From positions 248,001-312,000 of the forward strand of contig WBMZ01011571.1 in the NCBI GenBank assembly GCA_013400975.1: DNA of 64,000 bases. Reading direction: 5' to 3'. The notes under the pieces were generated by a model that saw only the letters and a program-made list of their open reading frames with translations, made no database searches and had not been told where the DNA came from. Position numbers and translations under genes: made by a program. Source of the stretch: Atrichornis clamosus (lineage: Eukaryota > Chordata > Aves > Passeriformes > Menuridae). Below, piece by piece: positions 1 to 11,720 of the stretch. Positions within the stretch are counted from its first letter, which is position 1. Each line of letters begins with the position of its first letter.

Positions 1-3000
1 ACTTCACCTGAGGAAAAAGTATTACTGAGAAACCAAGTTGGTCTAGTTAGAACATGTAGGAAAGCTGCAAGACCCCCACCAAAATAACCCTATAAACATA
101 TCAGTTCTCCAAAGGGCTTAGTAATACTTTTAATTTAATGAATACTATCTCTATCTGGTATATTTTGGCAAAGGTAAAAATATCAGGAGTGCTTTATCCA
201 ATAAATGTTTAGAAACAATTCATTTTCTTGGAGTTCTGCTTAATCTGAAGAAACTTTAATCAAATATATGTAAATAGGGAGATTCCAAAATCATACTGCA
301 GAAAATTAGAAAACATTTTGTCAGTATTTTTACAACAGAATAGTTAATCCTAACCTTAATATCTATAATCTTATGATTAGATATTGGCTAACACTGAACT
401 AAATGTACAGTCAAAAATACCCTTTCTGGTTTTGTTTTTTTTTTTTTAGAATATTTCTTTTACATCTAAGAAAATATTAAATTTATTTTATTTTTGTGGT
501 ATATATGTGATGGTAATTTTAAAACTATACATTACATAAGTGAAAACATGATAAAAGGGAAAAAAAAAAATACTGTGGTGTCCAGACATCTGTGTATGAA
601 TATTTTAGATTGCATATAAATATGATGGCAGGATGTTTTCAGCCTGGGAGAAAAAGATACCAAGAAAGAGAATACTTTTTAAAGGAGTAAAAACAGCTCC
701 ACTATTTAGCATTGTGTTGATCTACATCCGGTGTTTGCACTGGCATTTAGCAGAAAACCTACAATTAGGCCATATCTAACATCTATATCTCACATATATA
801 CACACTTTTGCTGGAAGGCATGGCACCAGCTCTGTTTCATATTTGGTTTCTATGAGAAATCACTGTAACACTTTTATTCCTTCATTATGCTTTAGGAATT
901 TATACCTTCAGGTTTACTGAGGAAGAGGGAGATCACTTGAGTAAATTCACTGTAAAAGTATGGTTAAGGCAGAGATTCACATTTTTCTAAGGGAAATTCA
1001 AAATAGCAGTACGGCTGGAATTCCAACAGAGAGGCTGACTCCAAGCCACTGTCTCTCACAGTTGAGCAGTTGCCAATCCCAGTTACCTTTTTAAAATAGG
1101 GCATTGGTCACATCGTTCTTGGTTATGGACCTACATAAGCAGAATTAAATTTTTTATTTTAATAATATATCTCTCTGCATTACATTTTATGCTGTGTATA
1201 TTATTTAGTTTATTACCCAGGAAAAAAGGCCCCACCATTTGCTTAAATTTTTGTTAATAAACAAATCCAAACTGCTAAAACAGGGTGATAATATTTACTT
1301 TCTTCTTTTACTGTGAAATAGTTCAGGTAAAGGATCTTTACACTGCCCTCTTGAAATATCTAAGATCTTGTATTTTTTAGCTTATAAAAATCATCTGTCA
1401 GCTTCTATTTAGGAAGCTTGAGGCTCTTCTGTATTTTCATTAACCTCCTCAAGCCACTTAAATGATTTAAGTGAGTAAATGCTCCTTGAATGTTAAGCTA
1501 CTGTAAAGACTGCAACATTTAAGCATTTAATCTGGTAGATTTAAGATTCAGGGAGCCATGGGGGTAAATTCCAAATATTTTGTTTTGCTGTCTGTAGTAT
1601 ATAGTGATTAGACAGCAGTAGAAGCACTGGTTGTTAGCTGTTTTGCATTATTAGGAATCTAGACAAAATATAAATAGCCATTTTTAGATTAAAAAAAAAA
1701 TCCAGGTAATAAAATGCTCAGCTTTGGGCCAGACTCTCAGGTTGTGCAGGTCACCATAACACTTGATCATAACAATTGAACTACATTGATTTACCTAATC
1801 TAAGAAGCTTCTCTTTCATGAAAAGTTGTATCTTACCATAAGAATAAGTAAATCAATACAATCAAATTAAATCAGATCTACCTGGAAGTCAAGGCAAATG
1901 TAGGTTTAAGCTACAGAAACTTACAAAACAAACGAATATTACCCTCTTTGAAACAGTTTTAGGTTTTTAGGATTCTAGATGGAAGGGTTCTTCCGCAACT
2001 TTGAGTCTGACTAAAAAGCAGAATTTGTGGAAATATAACGAAGTCTCAGATAACATGTAAAATTCAAGTAGTGGTCATATATCATCAAACAAGTGATTCT
2101 TTGTAGAAAAATACAAGATATTTTTGCTTTTAAAAGTTGGGTTTTTTTCCCCTAAATTAAGAATTTCCATTACTCTTAAAAAAAAAATTAAAAATATGTA
2201 AGAGTTAGAGCATCAAGTAGAAAAAGCACCTGAGGTCTCTTATCCTGTGAAGAGAATCTACACTCCATAACCAAACCACTTAGGGCTTACACTAAGTCTA
2301 AAGAAAATTAGGCAGCTCAGATTAGGATCAAAACTATCTAGTTTGTTCAGTGGTAAACTACCCAAAGCAGCCTACAGACAAACCCAGAAAAGCAGTGGTT
2401 GTGCCGAATAATGATCTCTGTGTACTGAGATGCACTTCTGTTCACCAGGCCTTCTTGCTGCATCTTTCCCCTCTGCTTTTAAATGGAACATGAGTCACTG
2501 CTTTTTATAGGAGACAGCTGGAGGAGGACCTGTTACTGTGATCCTTTCATTTCATACTGGAGCTTCAGAAACTTCCTATAGGATGTGAGAGTCCAGGGCA
2601 CCGAACCTCACATCTCACCTCCCACAGGAGTGTCCTCATCAGCAGGGGGAGGCACTCAGTGTGGAGGTGCACTCTAACTTTCAGCCACTCCTTATGAAGC
2701 TGTTCTGCTTCGTGTCAAAGAATTCAAGATTCACCATGCCCGTGAGAGCTTTCCCCTCTGGTCTTTCCTCCCACACACACTTCATTTCCTCTGAGAGGAA
2801 TGTGAATATCTTTTACAGGTTATTATTTCATATCTACAACTACAATCAACACTCAGCCCAGTGAGTTTGACTCAGTGGTACCAGAGCCATTTAGAAGAAT
2901 GGTGGATGACATTTCAAAACATCTTAATCTCATGGTAATGATGATCAGAAGATTGCAAATACAAAAATCCATACTTAAACCCAGGTATTTCAAATTGGCA

Positions 3001-6000
3001 TATAACCTTTGAAATGCCAGGTACATGGGGAGAAGAGAGAAAGATGTTCTCTTCTATTCCTCTTTTATGTAAAAAATTTACATACAGAAACTTAGTGCAA
3101 AAAAGTGACACAATTTCTTGTCTTATAAATGTCTTATAAATCCCAGTATGTTTTACTCACGTTATTTGGTATCATCAGTTTCTCCTTGTCAGATCTCGAA
3201 AAAAGCTTTAAATTTTCCCTGGTGTTAAAATAAAAGTTAACTTTATTTATGGATCTGTGGACTTGAAATGTTGTGTGGAAGCTTGGCAGTAGTTTTGAGA
3301 ATTGGACTTTTTGGTGTCCAACCTCTAACCCTGCCAATGACTGAAAGTGCCAACAGTCACTATTCAAAGAACTTGTTTTTCCCATATTTCTTGGACTGAA
3401 ATGAGAACAATATCTCAGACTTGTGTGTAAAAAAAAGTCTTTAGTTGTCTTTCATGAGTTTCTAATTTTAATAGACTGAGAAAAATTAGATTGACCTTTT
3501 CTGTTGGCTGTCTTGTTACTAAACAATGCTGCAATGATTCCTTATCATTCTCTTAATTCACTTATTTTTATTCAAATAATTGCTGATACCAACTATATCT
3601 AGTTAAAGCCAATTAAGGATCATTGCAAAAATTTCCCCACCAGCATTTTTCTGATCAGAATACTGTAAAGAGCTTCTTCATACATAAAAGAACAAACAAC
3701 ATGTAGGAGAAAGTAATAGGCTCTGTCTCCGTGCTTCTTGCACTCACCATTCCTATCAAAGAATTTCTCATGAAAATCAGTTTCTAAGAAATTGTCAAAA
3801 CAGAGCTGGAACTGATCATTTCAAAGGAATACACAGCTTGTTTACTGAAGAGTCTGTGACTGAGCCCAGCTAACAGCAGTTTATGTAGACATGCAAACAG
3901 CCTTGACTTTAATTTCACTCTGGAGGCACAGGCAGTCTTCAAACCTCTGCAAATGACAAGCTGTGAAGTCAAATCAACAAGCTTCACATCAGATCAATAC
4001 TGAAAATGTGATAGAAATCAGTGTGTGCTATATCATTTCAGAAATAGATCCTGCCCTGATCTCAAGTGCATATTGATCTTTTATAATGGGGTATTATGTC
4101 TTTTAATTATTTTGCAGCATTCAAACCTATAATGTTATCTATTTAAAACAGCACTCTCTAAATTATTCAGCCTTAAAATATGTTTATCTTTGTGGATTAA
4201 AATGGTGCGTGGCACAAACCCAATATTTTTATGCAAAGCTTACAGAGCTATCATTTCATTTTTTTAATTTTTTTTTTTTATTTCATAATACACTGAGCAG
4301 TTCAAGCATTTATGATGAAACACCAGAGACGAATCCAGGGATTTATTTTAGTGACTTGCCCTTTAGATTTTCTTCTGTGCACTACATTTTCAATCAAGAC
4401 ACCTGGGACACCTTTGGGGTCTGGTAGGTATAAAAGTGTTCAAGTTTACAAAGCTGAGAATGCCTAACAGCAGTTTATCTACCTCTTGATAATTGTGCAA
4501 CTACCAATCAGACCATGTCCTTGATTCACACTATTTTGTCATACTTAACCAGACTCAGTTTTTTATTTTCTTTCTTTCTACTTTTTCAGGAGTTTTATCT
4601 ATTTTTTTATATCCATCTGATAAAAAGGTAAACAGGACCTGAAGCCTTAAAAAGAGTTTTAACCCTTTCTCTGGTGCTGGTATTTTCAAAATATGTTTGT
4701 GGAATGACTGCACCCTTTCACAGTTTTGAGCACTCCTTTTTTATTTTTTAATTTTTTTATATCAGTCAGTGACTTATCAAACACTCCTACCCCAAACTGT
4801 ATTATGGAAACTGCACTTTGGACTCTGCAAAGACCGGATGAAAATGAAAGGCTGTAAATAAAATAACAAACAGATTACAAAATAAGAATGGAATAAGGTA
4901 CAAAAACTGTCTCCACAGATACAAGACCCTAGTGCAAGAAAGCATTTATGCCTGAAGTAATCTCAGTCACTGCAATGAAACAATGGTCTTTGCTGTAAAA
5001 TGGGGGTCTGTGCAATGTGTGAGGTGGTAGAAAAGGAGCATCATCCATCCATTGCATCTAAGAATTCAGATGAATTTTTTGGAGTGTAGCAAAAGGAGGA
5101 AAAACGTCAAATATGTATTCTCAATAAAAAAGCAAATCTGTCAGTGCAAAGTGTAATTAATACCAGCTCAGAGAACTAACTGGGTGCACAGACACATCTG
5201 TCTCTGAGGCAGAAGTTACGTCAATGCTATTTCATATGAAAGAGCTAAAATGTCTTCTCAGCAGCTCCTGTGATATTGGCACATTTGCTTGACAAAGATG
5301 TATTCAAACACATCAACATGAAATTCTGGTATTACATACATAGAAGTAATATTTTCATGGTTATGTTAACACTCAAGTGTACTGACTCTCCAGATTAAGT
5401 TACTCTTGTATTCTTGTGGCAAATCAGGGTAATGATGTTCAGATTACTGTCTAAAATTCAATATCTTCATAAAAAGAGTGGGGCAAAATCTATTACTTGG
5501 AGCTGACAGTGAGGTTCTAGCTTACAGATTTTGATTAATGTATCTTTACTAATATATTAAATATATTCTGTAGTACAGCAATTCTGTACTATTTGCTGTG
5601 AGAAAGATGTTGGAAGAAAATTAAACAATCAACAGGATTTTTTTTTTAAATAGCTGATCAAGGTGTTTTTGTATCCTATAAAGCATATATGATTCCATGA
5701 GTGCCTTCTTCCTTAAAAGTTATACTGTAATTTTATGCCACTAAAAGTAGAGGTACAAGAATATAAAAAACTAATAACAGAGACTTTGGTGAAAATCACT
5801 ACTCTAAGCACCATTATCCCAAACAAATTTACCCAGTACAAAACTCTGACAGTATTCTCTTGATACACAAGGTACTAGACTGAAAGTCAGGTTTACAGTG
5901 TGACTTTCAGTGTGTACAGGAACTTGGGGATGAGCTAAAGGTAATGTTCCATTTTTTGTTCTTTCTGGTAAGCAAGCTGTTAGCTAAAGAAAAAATTCAA

Positions 6001-6175
6001 ACACCTCAAGATGCTATCGTAGTCGAAGTGTTAGTCTCAGCTAAACTCAGACAAAACCATTTTGGTAAGTTGAGGCATAGATGAAGGCGAAAGTGAATCA
6101 AATGGAAGGAGCAAGTACAAAGATAAATATATAGAAATTAATTTCCCTGAATACAATAAATTATTCTAAAGAATC
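1..6175. other. Unique AT-rich noncoding DNA, no gene recognised
   Basis: No repeat family, RNA gene or coding exon could be recognised. Open frames are short and read as low-complexity chance translations. Positions about 2,390-2,860 are somewhat richer in G and C and less A/T-monotonous than their surroundings, but I could not tie them to any exon. A perfect 19-nt palindrome lies at 1455-1473. Short A or T runs (about 430-447, 560-570, 4261-4280) are ordinary for such DNA. Confidence 0.6.
1455..1473. repeat. Perfect 9-bp inverted repeat around a single G
   Basis: CACTTAAAT, then a central G, then ATTTAAGTG. The two arms are exact reverse complements. Each arm carries CACTTAA/TTAAGTG, which resembles the core bound by NKX2-type homeodomain proteins (established knowledge of that family); that any protein binds here is inference. 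The match could be chance in AT-rich DNA. Confidence 0.6.
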
Positions 6176-6181
6176 CTTTGG
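6176..6181. repeat. Target-site duplication, left copy (CTTTGG)
   Basis: CTTTGG here is repeated exactly at 6884-6889, immediately outside the TG and CA ends of the LTR between them. A 6-bp duplication is typical of alpharetrovirus- and betaretrovirus-like (ERVK-type) integrases. Confidence 0.85.
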
Positions 6182-6536
6182 TGTTGCAGTGGTCCAGCCC
6201 ATCTGTGGGCCCCGCATCAATCAGGGCAGCCAGTGGGTGGATTTTCCCACCCGGGACAGTGGGTCTGAGGCAGAGGATGACCAGAGGGTGGCAGTGAAGT
6301 TTGAGCCACATCCCACTGGGTGTCTCCTTGGGCGAAGTTTCCTCCCCTTACTCCAAAGTCTTATGTGTTCTTGAGTGGTTCATTGGATATTGCTTTCATG
6401 TTTGTGTATGAGGTTATTGTATATTCAATTAAGTTCTAGAAAGCTCTTCTTTATTGTTATCCCCATCGGTTTGTTTAAATTGACCCCTCCCCTGAGATCC
6501 TGTTGTTGGTTACCTATTACCCCGTGACCTTTCCCT

Positions 6537-6582
6537 ATTGGTTTATCCTCTTTGTTCCTCCCCTTTTGGTTGCCCCTTATAA
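6537..6582 (+). promoter_or_regulatory. LTR promoter: inverted CCAAT box and TATA box
   Basis: ATTGG (6537-6541) lies about 36 bp upstream of TTATAA (6577-6582), which in turn precedes the LTR poly(A) signal by about 80 bp. This is the usual arrangement of a U3 promoter. Whether it still fires is not visible from sequence. Confidence 0.6.
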
Positions 6583-6659
6583 GGCACTGTAACTGCAATC
6601 CTTTGTGCTTTGCTGCCTGCTTTTCCTGCCTCCGTGTTCTCCTAGCCCCTGGGTCAGGG

Positions 6660-6665
6660 AATAAA
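6660..6665 (+). terminator. LTR polyadenylation signal AATAAA
   Basis: AATAAA lies about 80 bp downstream of the LTR TATA box and marks the probable R region; transcripts from a full provirus would be cleaved shortly after it. Confidence 0.65.
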
Positions 6666-6883
6666 GACTTGGATTGCTGCTGCAAGGAGTCCCTCTCTCC
6701 TTCTTTGCCTCTGCCTGTTCCAACTGTGTCATCTGCCTGCTGCCAGCTCCTCCAAGAGGCTTGGAGCAGATTGCTCTCTAGGAAGCTGACACTCGGCCGA
6801 CTAGCTTTTATTTGTTCTGCTACCAGGACACTCAAAGCAGGTCGCCTGCTTGGCCTCCGGGCAGTCAAGCGGTCAGCGCGACA

Positions 6884-6889
6884 CTTTGG
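6884..6889. repeat. Target-site duplication, right copy (CTTTGG)
   Basis: Exact partner of the copy at 6176-6181; together they fix both LTR boundaries to the base. Confidence 0.85.
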
Positions 6890-8330
6890 TCTTTTTAAAA
6901 AGAGAGAAAATAGTTGTCAGTGTTCTCACTGTATGTAAAAGTACAAACTACAGCTGTGGGCCAGGTACTGGGGAGTTGCTCACCAGATCTCCATCACGTC
7001 CCCATTTCCTGAACTCACTTTTCTATCTAGAGAATGGTCCCAAATGTTCCATGGAGGTATCTCTGAACAGCTTACTCTGTCCCAGGAATACAGTCTGAGT
7101 CCCACAGGTCTAAATATAGTCATGATTTTATAATATCGTCTCCTATTTCAGCCATCTCTCTACCTCTTTATTATATTTTTTTTTCAAAGTTCAATCCCAT
7201 ACACGGCTAAAAAAGACTAAACCTGGTTTTACAATAATCTGTATTTGATCATTGATTTCTCAGGAAAAGGGATTGGATATAATCTTAATATAAGATAGAG
7301 TGGATTCATTTTTAGCTGTGCAAGAGTAGAAATTAAGAAATAAATGGAAAGTAATATGTGTAAGAGAAGCAGCAAGTAATGAATTAATCCTGACTTTCCA
7401 CATACCACCTTCTGTTGACTGACTTTGTTTTATTTACAGGAAATCAAGGTAATATTTTTAAAGTGTTGATATATGTAAAGCTGCTGGTGGATTATGGAAC
7501 TAGAACTGCAAAAGACTCTTAGAATTGCTGTCAGTAAAGACAGGCACTTTGATCTGGAGTGGATTCATGCATTAAGTTTTCTTGGGAAATTCTCTGAACT
7601 TGCTTAGTGGTACTTCAGCATTCAGAGCTGAGCTTAAATCTGCTCAGCTAAGATGATTGTAAGAATCTAACTCACTCCAAAACCCCGTGACGATTCTAAA
7701 ATGAATTTTTTTTTTGCTATCTTATTTGAGTTCCTTTAAGCCAATGTACTTCTAAACATATAGTGTGTTTTTCAAAATATGATTCTGCTTTTAGGAAAAT
7801 GGCCATTGCCATTAGATTATCTGTGTTTGAAGTCATATGTTGCATTCTTGGTTGTCCTTCACCTTGCTTTCCCCACATTTGTCAGCGTAACTGAGCCCAT
7901 AATCACAGCATTCCTCTAAACAATCAAAATTCTCTAGATCAGAAAAAAAAAATTAAGAAATATTCAGGAAAATATTCAAATTAACCAAAATTGTGTTTAT
8001 TGAATATAGCTGAGAAGTGATTACAGGTTTGTTTTTAGTACCAATCTGAGTGGGCAGCTACACACTGCAATCAGTTGGAAAGAGCAAGCTCCTCACCTGG
8101 CATTAAGCAACATCCTGCTGAGTGAGCCATCTACCATCAGCCTCCTCCTGAGTCACTGAACATTCCCGTGAACTTCCCGAGCTTTGGAGGTACCAGACTC
8201 TACTGTGCACTGCACAGCAAGGGTGTTCACACTTCAACACAGTGTCATTGTCATTCTAGATTCGGGTTGAGAAGGTGTTCAAGTGCCGAACTCTGGTTTT
8301 ACTGGAAGTTTGATCCTTTTACCTTACCTT
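6890..8330. other. Unique AT-rich noncoding DNA
   Basis: I see no gene and no recognisable repeat. The part from about 8,040 to 8,330 is more balanced in composition, with short runs such as TACC repeated at 8320-8335, and leads directly into an LTR fragment. It could belong to an old element too decayed for me to name. Confidence 0.5.
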
Positions 8331-8430
8331 ACCTTGTGTTATCAACATTATTCTCCCACTAAATCCAAAGCACAATACTGTACCAGCTACAGGAAAGAAA
8401 GTTAACTGCAACCCAGCCAAAATCAGGGCA
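8331..8430 (-). mobile_element. Truncated LTR fragment (5' end of U3), reversed
   Basis: Read on the minus strand from 8430, this matches the first ~100 bp of the LTR at 19403-19976: shared landmarks in the same order are the GGCTGGG-type start, AGTTAACTTTC versus AGTTCCTTC, GTAGCTGGTAC versus GTCTAGTAC, TTTGGATTT versus TTTGAATTT and GTTGATAACACA versus GTGGATGGCACA. The rest of the LTR is missing beyond about 8331, and no duplication could be identified. It is an older, broken member of the same family, in the opposite orientation. Confidence 0.7.
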
Positions 8431-10720
8431 GCCTGTCAGGGATTTCTTTCAAACATAAATCATCACTTTGGTAAAAGTGAAACACAGAGCTTAAGATTCT
8501 GAAGACCTAGGTGAATTATTCAGGCCTTACTGAAATTAAAGCTTATTGAAACAAAGGAAAATGTGAGTCAGGCTGTATAGCATAAAGAAGCTATTTCAAT
8601 TTAAAAAAAGAAGGGAATATTACTGATGAAGATAATTAATATGAACACATTTACTTTAAAAATCTTCTAAATGTTCCAGACAGAAATAAAGTAGTAATAG
8701 TAATAGTAATAATTATAGCAGTAATATTGATGATGATGATGAAGATGACAAGAATAAGAATAAGAATAATACTGCAATGGAAAGATTCTGTCTAGGCAGA
8801 AGAAATGCCTAATATGAAAGCTAGATTAGAAAGGCTTTTATCTAGTCATCTTAATGAAAATAAATTTTTCTTGTAGTCTCAATTTTGTTTAATATAGTGT
8901 TTTGACCATCATCAATAATTTTAAAAGTACTTCTTTAGAAAATACCTAGATTTTTAAAAAATATTAGGTATTTTAATCAAAGCAAAAGATGAAATTAGCA
9001 TTAGCAATAAGGCAAATGATTATTGGTTATGTTAACTAGGGGATCAAATTCAATGATGACTGAAGTATCAATAACTATGACAATATACTTCATCATGAAA
9101 AGATTAAAATATTTTATATTCTTTGTAGTCGATATTACTTCTCTTTCAACTAAAATGTGTCAACTGTGGAAAACTGAAAAACTTATAGCCATGATAATGC
9201 ATGGGACTGAGTTACAATAGTTGAGTGAAAAATTGCTTTCCACTAGAAAGTGCAAAGAACTTAGGTATAGTCCACCCTTCTGCCCAAACATATGCCAAAA
9301 TACGTAGCAACTGGCTGAACACCTAACATGTCAGTATATGAACATATACAAATGCATTACAATCATAACCTTGTTTATGTGCAGGAATTGGAGCACACTT
9401 TATGTATAAGTGTGTATAAGTAAAGTCATGCATTTGTTGTTAGCATGATGGAAATCTGAAGTCTAATTAAAGAATGATCATTGAACAAATAATCATAAAG
9501 CAAGTAGAATACTTTAGCATCCTTTAGCTGCACTTCTCAAGGCTTGTGCTAACATACCAGATCTGTATTTCTCTACAGAACATTATGTTGTAGATATTTC
9601 ATTTTACCTGGAAAATCTGCTTGTTACTGCTGTGTAAAATTGCATCATACAAACATAAGCAGAATTAAAACAAATAAGATGCAGACAAATGGTAAATTAG
9701 ATAAATTATTATTGCAGCTAAACCAAGTAAAACAAAGCCACAAGCATTATGACCTGCTACTAGCAATGGCAGCACCATGTTACAGGGCTGCACAGTTTCT
9801 CATACAGTCCAATGTTTGTCAAAGTGTCCAACACTGCCAACTACGGTGGAAGGTGTGAAAAAACTGAGCTAGGAAAATGTGAAATAATATATTGTCTTTC
9901 CTGGAAAAGTGTTATCATTTCTTCAAGTAACATTCATGCTACTTCTAAGACATGACAACCTTTGATGTTAATATTAGGACCTGTAACATTTCACCCGTAC
10001 CGCCTTTCCTGAAGTCTTATGTGACTGTTACTCTTGATAGCACCTAACCTTTAAATATAATTATGGTCTGATCATTCTTAGTAAATTAACTGTGCTCTGC
10101 TCTTGCATTAATCAGTTCCCTGTGTCCTTCTTGTGTGCTCCAATGCTCTGTTTTGAAAGTGCACCAAAATAAGCAAAGCACGTGCTACATAGCTATATAT
10201 AAAATGCTATATGCTTATATGCCATATAACTAGATCTACCTGGTTTCTAATATGGTAGAAATAATAAAAGATAGCACCAATAGAAAATAATAAAGCTGAT
10301 GCCATTTTATTTTTATACCTATTTAAAGGCTACTAGGGTATTAACATACAAGCAAGTAAATTTACCTTCCTTGCTAAAATATATCCACAAAAAGAAAGTC
10401 AAGCTTAACCACCGAAATTGATATTTAAAAAAATTCAGATATTAAAATATACAATTCCTGGAGAAAAAAATATTTTACAAAGTATTTTTTGTAATTAAGT
10501 TTTATATTTTTAAAAATATATCTTTTAGGGTTTTCTGACCAGAAAACTTACACAGTCCTTGATTTCTCTCTTTAAATTTTTTGGCATTTCTATGTTGGTC
10601 TTAATAATGAATCTATAACATATGTATAATTTTGTGATAAAATAGGTGAAAATATTGCCTTTTTCTTGTACATATGCATATGCAAGTGAATATATTGAAA
10701 AAATATGATAAAAATAGAAG
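8431..10720. other. Unique AT-rich noncoding DNA with a compound microsatellite
   Basis: Apart from the trinucleotide array at 8690-8772, I recognise nothing. Short open frames at 9023-9220 and 9640-9858 show no domain or homology that I know. An exact palindrome CATATGCATATG lies at 10671-10682, shortly before the next LTR. Confidence 0.55.
8690..8772. repeat. Compound microsatellite: AGT/AAT, GAT and AAGAAT units
   Basis: Successive blocks are AGTAAT-like trinucleotides (8690-8715), four GAT units followed by GAAGAT (about 8729-8746), and AAGAAT hexamers (about 8750-8770). The change of motif along one tract suggests stepwise slippage and point mutation. Confidence 0.8.
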
Positions 10721-10725
10721 GGTAT
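10721..10725. repeat. Target-site duplication, left copy (GGTAT)
   Basis: GGTAT is repeated exactly at 11716-11720, directly outside the TG...CA ends of the LTR. Five bases is the length usual for ERVL-type insertions. Confidence 0.85.
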
Positions 10726-11117
10726 TGTGTTGGATTTGCAAGGCCTGGTTTTTGGTAGTGGGGGGTTGCTACAGGGGTGACTTCTGTGAGAAGCTGCTAG
10801 AAGCTCCCACCATCATGTCCTGCAGGGCCAATGTCTGGCTGGCTGCAAAGAAGGACATGTCACAGGCCAAGGCTGGGCCAATTAGAAGTAGTAATAACAC
10901 CTCTGTGATAACAGATTTAAGAAGGAATTCAGAACAATCCTGGTGGTGCAGTTTTAATTCCAGCCAGGGAAGAGGGAAAGAGTGAGAAGATGTGAGCAGA
11001 AAACAACCATGGAGACACCAAGGTCAGGTCGGAACAAGTGGGAGGAGGTGCCCCAGGAGCCGGAGCTGAGCTTCCTCTGCAGCCTGTGGTGAAGGCCGTG
11101 GTGGGGCAGCTGTGCCC

Positions 11118-11233
11118 CTGCAGCCCATGGAGGCCACGGGGGTGCAGAGACCCACCTGCAGCCCGTGGAGGCCTATGGGAGTGCAGAGATCCACCTGCAG
11201 CCCATGGAGGAGCCCACACCAGAGCAGGTGGGT
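11118..11233 (+). repeat. 38-39 bp tandem units inside LTR copy A
   Basis: Three units beginning CTGCAGCCC start at 11118, 11156 and 11195. Each continues with a TGGAGG motif, and the first two end in GTGCAGAGA followed by a CCCAC/TCCAC stretch. The other LTR of this family has only two unit starts (37002 and 37041), so unit number varies between copies. Confidence 0.8.
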
Positions 11234-11606
11234 ACTTGGAAGGAGACTGCATCCCATGGAGGAGTGACCCACGCCGCAGCAGTTTGAGGAGAGCTGTCAC
11301 CCGTGGGGTTAGACTCACGTTGCAGCAGTTCACAGGGAGCTGCTGCTCGTGAGATGGACTCACGTTGGAGAAGTTCCTGGAGAACTGTCTTCTGTGAGGA
11401 GGGACCCCACGGTGCACCAGGAGAAGATGAGTCCTCTCCTGAGCAGTGGAAGAAGCCACAGATGATGAACTGATTAAAACCCCCATTCCCTGTCTCCCTG
11501 TGCCGTTGGGTTAGGAGGTGGAGCTGGGAGGAGGGAGTGGGGGGATGAAGGTGTTTTTAAAGGGTTCCTTTTACATCTAATTATCCTGTTCTGTTTCTGC
11601 TAGGGT

Positions 11607-11612
11607 AATAAA
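11607..11612 (+). terminator. LTR polyadenylation signal AATAAA
   Basis: The hexamer sits about 105 bp before the LTR end, at the place equivalent to AGTAAA (37584-37589) in the other copy. Confidence 0.65.
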
Positions 11613-11715
11613 TTCACTTTCATAACTTTAAGCTTGAGCCTGTTTTTGCCTGTGATCTCTCCTAGTCCCTGTCTCTCGTGGGTGCCTGGCATCCAGCCAG
11701 GGTCAACCTACGACA

Positions 11716-11720
11716 GGTAT
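11716..11720. repeat. Target-site duplication, right copy (GGTAT)
   Basis: Exact partner of 10721-10725; fixes the right end of LTR copy A. Confidence 0.85.

Larger units (their letters stand above)
6182..6883 (+). mobile_element. Solo LTR of an endogenous retrovirus (ERVK-like by duplication length)
   Basis: This is a 702-bp solo LTR from an endogenous retrovirus. It begins TGTTG and ends CGACA, giving the canonical TG...CA ends, and is bracketed by the identical 6-bp duplication CTTTGG. In the + sense it holds an inverted CCAAT box (ATTGG at 6537-6541), a TATA-like TTATAA at 6577-6582 and the polyadenylation signal AATAAA at 6660-6665, in the correct U3-R-U5 order. No internal gag, pol or env and no second LTR adjoin it, so the provirus was probably reduced by LTR-LTR recombination. 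Two open frames of about 130-147 codons overlap it on both strands; both read through LTR sequence and are not genes. The perfect flanks suggest a fairly young insertion. The class assignment rests on duplication length only; the family name is unknown to me. Confidence 0.88.
10726..11715 (+). mobile_element. Solo LTR, avian ERVL-like family (copy A)
   Basis: This 990-bp LTR starts TGTGTTGGATTTGCA and ends ACGACA, with a perfect GGTAT 5-bp duplication. It shares its whole architecture with the LTR at 36627-37775: the same start, a TTTAAGA TATA-like box (10915-10922), the GAGAAGATGTGAGCAG block near 10983, CTGCAGCCC tandem units, and a polyadenylation signal (AATAAA, 11607-11612). The CTGCAGCCC units begin at 11118, 11156 and 11195 (38-39 bp period). 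Compared with the other copy it has one extra unit but lacks several later blocks, including about 70-80 bp of U5 before the terminal GGCATCCAGCCAGGGTCAAC stretch. No internal viral region adjoins it. Open frames on both strands between 10674 and 11486 run through LTR sequence and are not genes. The ERVL label is inferred from the duplication length and my memory of similar bird LTRs. Confidence 0.88.

Noticed and set aside
6425..6938. Overlapping open frames of 147 and 128 codons
   Set aside because: Both lie within the solo LTR and its edge. Their order and composition follow LTR signals, not a protein.
10671..10682. Exact palindrome CATATGCATATG just upstream of LTR copy A
   Set aside because: Short and AT-rich; not at the insertion point (10726) and likely coincidental.
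10929..11486. Open frame of 185 codons on the minus strand, with repeated HGLQ-like words
   Set aside because: It is the antisense of the tandem CTGCAGCCC units in LTR copy A; the repeats explain the apparent protein pattern.
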